A DNA stretch of 37,217 nucleotides from Deltaproteobacteria bacterium (GTDB taxonomy: Bacteria > Desulfobacterota > Desulfobacteria > Desulfobacterales > ETH-SRB1): positions 1-37,217 of the forward strand of contig JAFCZU010000001.1 in assembly GCA_019314185.1 (NCBI GenBank), given 5' to 3'. Made by a program: the position numbers and the translations under genes. A model generated the notes under the pieces. The model saw only the letters and a program-made list of their open reading frames with translations. It was not told the DNA's origin and searched no databases. Positions 32,468 to 37,217 of the stretch are shown here, one piece after another (the first letter of the stretch is position 1; the number at the start of each line of letters is the position of its first letter).

Positions 32468-33343
32468 CTACACAACCTTGTTTAACGGATATTCGATTAT
32501 ACCTTCAGCGCCACTTTTTAGCAGCTTTGGAATAAGCGCTCTTACCGTATCTGAGTCAACTACTGTCTCAACCGAAAACCATTTTGACTGGTAAAGAGGA
32601 GAAACCGTGGGAGCATTAAGACTCGGCAGCAATGACACAATATCTTCAAGAAGCGTTTCAGGAACATTCATTTTAAGACCAACTAATTTTTCACCCAAAA
32701 GAGCTCCTTTAAGCAGGAGTGCAATCTGTTCAAGCTTTTCCTTTTTTTCAGGATCTTTCCACACATTGTGGTTTGCGATAAGCTGGGTATTAGTCTGCAT
32801 CAATTCATGAATAATGTGAAGACCATGCGCCTTTATAGTACTTCCTGTTTCTGTAACCTCCACAATAGCGTCTGCAAGCCCGGAAACCACTTTTGCTTCT
32901 GTTGCTCCCCATGAAAATTCTACCTTAATATCAATACCGCGCTCTGAAAAATATGTTTTTGTGAATTCTACAAGTTCGGTCGCTATCTTCTTACCCTGAA
33001 GATCCTCAATTTTCTTTATAGATGAGTTATAAGGCACCGCAAGAACCCATCGCGCAGGCCGTGCACTAACCTTGGAATAAACAAGGTCGCTTATAACATG
33101 AACATCGGAACTGTTTTCCGCTATCCAGTCCTTGCCGGTAAGCCCTGCATCAAGAGTTCCGCTCTCGACATAACGGGACATTTCCTGAGCCCTGCATATT
33201 GCGCACTCTATTGTATCGTCGTTAATTTCCGGAAAATAGCTTCTGCCATTCACATTAATCTTCCATCCTGAACGCTTGAACAAAGCAATTGTAGCGTTTT
33301 GCAGACTCCCTTTGGGGATGCCTAATTTTAATTTTGTTTTCAT
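32468..33343 (-). CDS. hisG: ATP phosphoribosyltransferase, long form
   Basis: A 291-residue enzyme of the first step of histidine synthesis, joining ATP and PRPP. It opens [18 protein letters not shown], the HisG start, and has [11 protein letters not shown], the [17 protein letters not shown] loop near residues 160-172, and a C-terminal domain of about 75 residues with [15 protein letters not shown]. The C-terminal regulatory domain marks the long HisG, which needs no HisZ. Its ATG overlaps the hisI stop as ATGA, so the two are coupled. No terminator is evident after it. Confidence 0.97.
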   Translation of the reverse strand: MKTKLKLGIPKGSLQNATIALFKRSGWKINVNGRSYFPEINDDTIECAICRAQEMSRYVESGTLDAGLTGKDWIAENSSDVHVISDLVYSKVSARPARWVLAVPYNSSIKKIEDLQGKKIATELVEFTKTYFSERGIDIKVEFSWGATEAKVVSGLADAIVEVTETGSTIKAHGLHIIHELMQTNTQLIANHNVWKDPEKKEKLEQIALLLKGALLGEKLVGLKMNVPETLLEDIVSLLPSLNAPTVSPLYQSKWFSVETVVDSDTVRALIPKLLKSGAEGIIEYPLNKVV

Positions 33344-33717
33344 TTTTTATATACCTCCTCTGGATCAAATACAGGCTTTCCAATAACCCTGATCAACCCG
33401 TCTTCAATCTTTTTAAAGAAACAGCTCTTATAACCCAAGTGGCATGCTGCTCCACCAATCTGTTCAACCTTTAACAGTACAGTATCATTATCACAATCAA
33501 TTCTGATTTCCTTTACAAACTGCATATTTCCGGAAGTTTTGCCTTTTATCCAGAGCTCTTGCCGGCTGCGGCTATAATAAGTTGCTTTGCCGGTGGAAAG
33601 TGTGGCCGCCCATGCTTCTTCATTCATAAAGGCAAGCATTAATACTTCGCCTGTTTGATAATCCTGAACTATGGCCGGCAAAAGACCGCCCAGTTTATTG
33701 AAATCAAGTTTGATCAT
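33340..33717 (-). CDS. hisI: phosphoribosyl-AMP cyclohydrolase
   Basis: A 125-residue enzyme that opens the adenine ring of phosphoribosyl-AMP in the third step of histidine synthesis. The motifs are complete: [33 protein letters not shown] and the metal cysteine pair in [12 protein letters not shown]. It is the single-domain form, without the HisE part. The start at 33717 is preceded by AGGAAAAAT at a loose spacing. It leads a two-gene unit with hisG and has a good promoter upstream. Confidence 0.96.
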   Translation of the reverse strand: MIKLDFNKLGGLLPAIVQDYQTGEVLMLAFMNEEAWAATLSTGKATYYSRSRQELWIKGKTSGNMQFVKEIRIDCDNDTVLLKVEQIGGAACHLGYKSCFFKKIEDGLIRVIGKPVFDPEEVYKK

Positions 33718-33754
33718 AAAATATTTTTCCTTTACACAAAAAAATCAAATTTAT

Positions 33755-33783
33755 AAAATAACTTCAATATGGAACAATGTCAA
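33755..33783 (-). promoter_or_regulatory. promoter of hisI-hisG
   Basis: Minus-strand TTGACA (33783-33778), 17-base spacer, TATTTT (33760-33755), giving a leader of about 30 bases. Confidence 0.6.
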
Positions 33784-33800
33784 TAACCCATCAAAATAAT

Positions 33801-34036
33801 AACTCAAGTTTCGCACCCTTTAATTTAGCCAAAACGTTAGACGGCAAGGGCTAAAAATAAATTTTAAACCGAAATATACTGCCTGTGGTTTTTACAACGG
33901 CGCCAATCAATTAATAATGTATATAGCACAGGGTGCTGGTTAAGAAATACAAGCAAATGATTTCGCTGTAAAAATGTTATTTTCAACCCTTACCGTCTTG
34001 ATATTGATAAAAATCAAGGGTGCGAAACTTGAGATA
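33801..34036. repeat. MITE-like element of about 235 bases with 18-base inverted ends
   Basis: CTCAAGTTTCGCACCCTT at 33803-33820 is the exact complement of 34017-34034. The symmetry continues inward: an AGACGGCAAGGGCTAAAAAT side near 33840 faces ATTTTCAACCCTTACCGTCT near 33980. ATAATA words flank both ends and could be a target duplication. It has no coding capacity. Confidence 0.65.
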
Positions 34037-34539
34037 ATAATAGTTCACAGTTGTCGGTTTACAGTTTTTTTAACAAACTATATCTTAAAAAGTTACAAAG
34101 AATATCAAAGTTTGAAGCTGAAGACACATAAATATTGCTTCGATTCTTTTCTATCAGCTTTTTTTCAATATCCGCTCAGCAATATAACTGCGGACAATAT
34201 TTCCGGTGCAAATAAATATTATTTTCATTCTCAACCAAAAAAAAGATTTCACGATAATAGTCTTTATGCTAATAAGATAAGATTTGTAAAAAATCTTTAA
34301 TTTGCTTTAAAGGTTACTTATATAGGACATGATAAACTTGTCACTACGAAGTTAAAAAGAGACAAGAATAAGCTAATCAAAAAACTACTATTCGCGAAAT
34401 GCGTTAAGCATTAACTGTTTGATATGACAGCTAAAGGTTTTATCTTAACACATAACACTTGATGAATTGGACTTTTTTACAACGCCATCATCATTGCATC
34501 ATTACATCACTTTAAATTTTAGCACAATTATATATTATA
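34037..34539. other. spacer before the penicillin-binding protein gene
   Basis: A/T rich with a CACTTGATGAATTGGACTTT repeat copy at 34455. A plus-strand open frame here has no ribosome binding site and no recognisable features. TATATTATA stands directly before the ATG of the next gene, and no Shine-Dalgarno sequence is visible. Confidence 0.5.
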
Positions 34540-36945
34540 ATGCCAAAAAATAAAACAACATCTCAAATATTAAAAAATCGGGCTAAGCTTAAACAGGGCG
34601 GATTTTTTGCAAAAATTTTAGGGTGGTTTATCCGGCTGATTTTTCTTTTAATATTATCCAGCACAGTTGCGATTATCGGCATCTTTTTTTACCTCTACAA
34701 AGACCTCCCCAAAATAGCGACTCTCGCTGATTACCGGCCTCCTGTAATTACAACAGTGTTTTCTGACGACAACAAAAAAATAGCTGAATTTTATAAAGAA
34801 CGAAGGATTGTGGTTCCCCTGTCCAGCCTGCCGACAATGCTGACGGAAGCCTTCATTGCCACAGAGGATGCAAGGTTTTTTATACACAAAGGAATAGATT
34901 TCCCCAGCATTATTAGAGCGTTTATTAAAAACATAGAAGCAGGAACCATTGTTCAGGGCGGCAGCACTATTACACAGCAGGTTACAAAATCTTTCTTTTT
35001 GACACCGGAAAGAAGTTACACGCGTAAAATTAAAGAAGCAATCCTCGCATACCGCATTGACAAAAGATTTACAAAAGAAGAAATCCTTTTTTTGTATTTA
35101 AATCAAATATATTTAGGACACGGAGCATACGGTGTAGAAGCTGCTTCAGAAAACTATTTCGGAAAATCAGCCGCAGAGTTAAACCTCGCGGAATGCTCCA
35201 TGTTAGCCGGCCTGCCCCAGGCTCCAAGCAGATACTCTCCCTTCAGACACCCTGAGAGAGCTAAGCAGCGCCAGATATATGTTTTAAACCGTATGGTTGC
35301 GGAAGGCTTTATAAACAACAATCAAGCCACCGAAGCCATAAATATAAAGCTTGACATAAAACCGAGACAAAACTGGTTTATTAAAGAGGCTCCTTTTTAT
35401 ACAGAACACATAAGGCGTTATATTGAAAAAAAATATGGTCCGAACATCCTGTATAATGAAGGCCTTAAAATCTACACTGCCGTAAATATTGAGATACAAA
35501 GAATTGCCCGTGATGAAATAAATAAAGGCTTAAAGGCTCTTGACAAGCGCCAGGGTTATCGAGGGCCTCTAAATCATCTTCCAATAGAAGAGATCGAAGC
35601 ATTTTCAAAAGAGCTTCAAAACGAACAGGAAAAAGACTCGCCGGCTGAAGGGAAAATCGTTACAGGTGTGGTGATAAAAGTCAATGACCTGGATAAAACC
35701 GTGTCTGTTCGAATTGGAAATGTTTATGGAACAATAAGAATAGCCGATATGCGCTGGGCACGAAAACCTGATCCCGAGATTCCTTATTACGAATCCAGGA
35801 TAAATCGACCCGGCGAGGTTCTTAGCACAGGCGATATTATACTGGTTAAACTAAAAAATAAAATTGAAGACACCGAGTTATGGGAGCTTACTCTTGAACA
35901 AACTCCGGTGGCGCAGTCTGCCCTGCTTTGCATGGACATGGAAACAGGCCAGGTAAAGGCAATGATAGGGGGCCGGGATTTCAAGAAAACCCAGTTCAAC
36001 AGAGCTATCCAGGCAAAGCGCCAGCCAGGCTCTGCATTCAAACCGATAATATATGCTGCGGCGCTTGACAAGGGATACACTCCTGCAAGCATGATAATCG
36101 ATTCTCCAATTGTATTTAAGGATTCAGAACGTGACATTACATGGAAACCGAGAAATTATAAGGAAAAATTCTACGGCCCCACCCTTTTTCGGCAAGCACT
36201 TGCAAAATCACGCAATGTTGTAACCATAAAAATTTTGAGAGATATTGGTATTGATTACGCAATAGATTATGCTAAAAAACTTGGCATTACGTCCACTATA
36301 AACAGAGACCTTTCAATAGCTCTGGGTTCTTCCGGCATGTCTTTGCTTGAAATTGTCAACTCTTACTCTGTTTTCGCCAATCTCGGATATTATATGGAAC
36401 CTGTTTTTATTACAAAAATTGTTGATAGAGAAGGGAATATACTTGAAATTACTAAGACAGAAAAAAAACAGGTCATTGAAGCAAGCACTGCCTATATCAT
36501 GACAAGTCTTTTAGAGAGTGTGGTTAAAGAAGGAACCGGGTTTAGAGCACGGGCTTTGAACAGGCCTGCGGCAGGCAAAACCGGCACTACAAACAATCTT
36601 AATGATGCCTGGTTTGTAGGATACACACCCGGATATATAACCGGAGTGTGGGTGGGTTTTGATAATGAGAGTTCTCTTGGAAAATCCGAAACAGGTTCAA
36701 GGGCTGCAAGCCCGATATGGCTTGATTTTATGAAGAGAATTCTTAAAGATAAACCTGTCAGGATTTTTAATGTGCCGGAAGGTGTTGTCTTCTCAAAAAT
36801 CGATGCTGAAACCGGTCTTCTGCCTATTCCTGAATCAAAAAAGACGATATTTGAATGTTTCAAGGAAGGAACCGTCCCAACAGAATATTCAAAAAAACAG
36901 GATTCTATAACAGAACCGGAACAGTTTTTTAAATCAGATATGTAG
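34540..36945 (+). CDS. mrcA: class A penicillin-binding protein 1A
   Basis: An 801-residue bifunctional peptidoglycan synthase. A short basic cytoplasmic tail and one membrane span (about 22-50) anchor it. The glycosyltransferase domain (about 75-240) has the catalytic Glu in ATEDARFFIHKGID, then GGSTITQQVTKSFFL, KIKEAILAYRIDK and LYLNQIYLGHGAYG. An OB-like insert follows. The transpeptidase domain (from about 460) has the nucleophile in QPGSAFKP (S-x2-K), S-x-N as KSRNVV, and KTGT in AAGKTGTTNN. The length fits PBP1A. No ribosome binding site precedes the ATG at 34540, and no other start is reasonable. Confidence 0.95.
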   Translation: MPKNKTTSQILKNRAKLKQGGFFAKILGWFIRLIFLLILSSTVAIIGIFFYLYKDLPKIATLADYRPPVITTVFSDDNKKIAEFYKERRIVVPLSSLPTMLTEAFIATEDARFFIHKGIDFPSIIRAFIKNIEAGTIVQGGSTITQQVTKSFFLTPERSYTRKIKEAILAYRIDKRFTKEEILFLYLNQIYLGHGAYGVEAASENYFGKSAAELNLAECSMLAGLPQAPSRYSPFRHPERAKQRQIYVLNRMVAEGFINNNQATEAINIKLDIKPRQNWFIKEAPFYTEHIRRYIEKKYGPNILYNEGLKIYTAVNIEIQRIARDEINKGLKALDKRQGYRGPLNHLPIEEIEAFSKELQNEQEKDSPAEGKIVTGVVIKVNDLDKTVSVRIGNVYGTIRIADMRWARKPDPEIPYYESRINRPGEVLSTGDIILVKLKNKIEDTELWELTLEQTPVAQSALLCMDMETGQVKAMIGGRDFKKTQFNRAIQAKRQPGSAFKPIIYAAALDKGYTPASMIIDSPIVFKDSERDITWKPRNYKEKFYGPTLFRQALAKSRNVVTIKILRDIGIDYAIDYAKKLGITSTINRDLSIALGSSGMSLLEIVNSYSVFANLGYYMEPVFITKIVDREGNILEITKTEKKQVIEASTAYIMTSLLESVVKEGTGFRARALNRPAAGKTGTTNNLNDAWFVGYTPGYITGVWVGFDNESSLGKSETGSRAASPIWLDFMKRILKDKPVRIFNVPEGVVFSKIDAETGLLPIPESKKTIFECFKEGTVPTEYSKKQDSITEPEQFFKSDM

Positions 36946-37004
36946 GGATCAGGGGTCGGGGGTCGGATTTAAGAGAATATTGAACGGCAGAATAAAGCGT
37001 TTTT

Positions 37005-37124
37005 TGAACGTCGAACATCGAACGTTGAACATCGAATGATGAAATCGCTTCGCTCCGCCAGTTTATAAATTGGCAGAATACCTTATTCAAAATTCGACGT
37101 TGGACGTTCGATGTTCGACGTTCA
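37005..37124. repeat. palindromic GAACGTCGAACATCG element with 32-base arms
   Basis: The left arm at 37005-37036 and the right arm at 37093-37124 are complementary at 29 of 32 positions, beginning TGAACGTCGAACATCGAACG. The 56-base centre holds TCGCTTCGCTCCGCCAGTTT. A partial copy is at 22247-22330. Confidence 0.8.
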
Positions 37125-37217
37125 TACCCTTTTAGCTTGGCGGCTACGTCCTTGGTGGTTTCGTTCTACGGATGGTAGATGATTAACCACCAGTATATCC
37201 TCTGCAAGTGTCATATC
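37122..37217 (-). CDS. possible C-terminus of a gene entering from the right edge
   Basis: The minus strand is open from the edge to a TGA at 37124-37122, reading DMTLAEDILVVNHLPSVERN and then HQGRSRQAKRV. The last part runs into the palindromic repeat, and the text resembles CCACCAAGGAC-type repeats, so this may not be a gene. I do not recognise it. Confidence 0.2.
   Translation of the reverse strand, partial: DMTLAEDILVVNHLPSVERNHQGRSRQAKRV

Noticed and set aside
33755..34036. Riboswitch or T-box ahead of hisI
   Set aside because: The predicted promoter lies only about 30 bases before hisI, so the palindromic structure is outside the leader and fits a mobile element better.
33974..34300. 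108-codon plus-strand open frame
   Set aside because: No ribosome binding site or recognisable domain, and its first part overlaps the right arm of the MITE-like element.
1..37217. CRISPR array
   Set aside because: Many repeats were seen, but none has regular direct repeats with unique spacers of constant length, and no cas gene is present.

Overview
The window reads as chromosomal DNA of a dissimilatory sulfate-reducing bacterium, most likely a Desulfobacterota member of the Desulfobacterales type. This rests on gene content seen here: aprBA, qmoABC and sat in one minus-strand block, a selenocysteine formate dehydrogenase, and A+T-leaning DNA whose intergenic regions are packed with short dispersed repeats. 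The taxonomic call is an inference; there is no rRNA gene in the window.

Layout. 1-3.2 kb: the start of an EPS-type MarR regulator (minus, cut by the window edge), a complete IS4-type insertion sequence with near-perfect terminal inverted repeats, and a family 4 glycosyltransferase. 3.4-4.4 kb: a NapH-like membrane iron-sulfur protein overlapped by a 47-codon CXXC membrane peptide. 4.6-10.9 kb (all minus): moaA, the selenoprotein fdhA (one gene read through an in-frame UGA), fdhB and fdhE, with a GEMM-I cyclic dinucleotide riboswitch, a sigma-70-like promoter and an intrinsic terminator ahead of moaA. 10.9-12.3 kb: an acidic protein of unknown function, a repeat cluster and two tRNA-Ser genes (UGA and GCU anticodons) separated by a MITE-like palindrome.

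12.4-21.7 kb is the sulfate activation and reduction block, transcribed leftwards as aprB, aprA, qmoA, qmoB, qmoC, then sat with its own candidate promoter. Sat makes APS, AprAB reduces it to sulfite, and QmoABC carries electrons from the quinone pool towards AprAB. A hairpin with a U-run lies between aprA and qmoA. 21.7-25.8 kb holds a repeat-rich spacer, three CxxCxxCC (YkgJ-type) proteins and an SDR protein with an altered active site. 25.8-33.7 kb is mostly minus-strand housekeeping: dGTPase-like HD protein, HNH protein, CpsB-type phosphatase, ATP-grasp protein overlapping era, engB, an aminotransferase, and hisI-hisG. 34.5-36.9 kb is a plus-strand class A penicillin-binding protein.

The most interesting item is the riboswitch on the moaA-fdh cluster. 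It links a cyclic dinucleotide signal to molybdopterin synthesis and periplasmic formate oxidation, and its expression platform carries a 9-nt direct repeat that allows mutually exclusive pairings. Second-tier items are the overlapping CXXC peptide gene, two MITE-like elements, a promoter and palindrome that place the EPS regulator start almost at its transcription start, and several dispersed repeat families.
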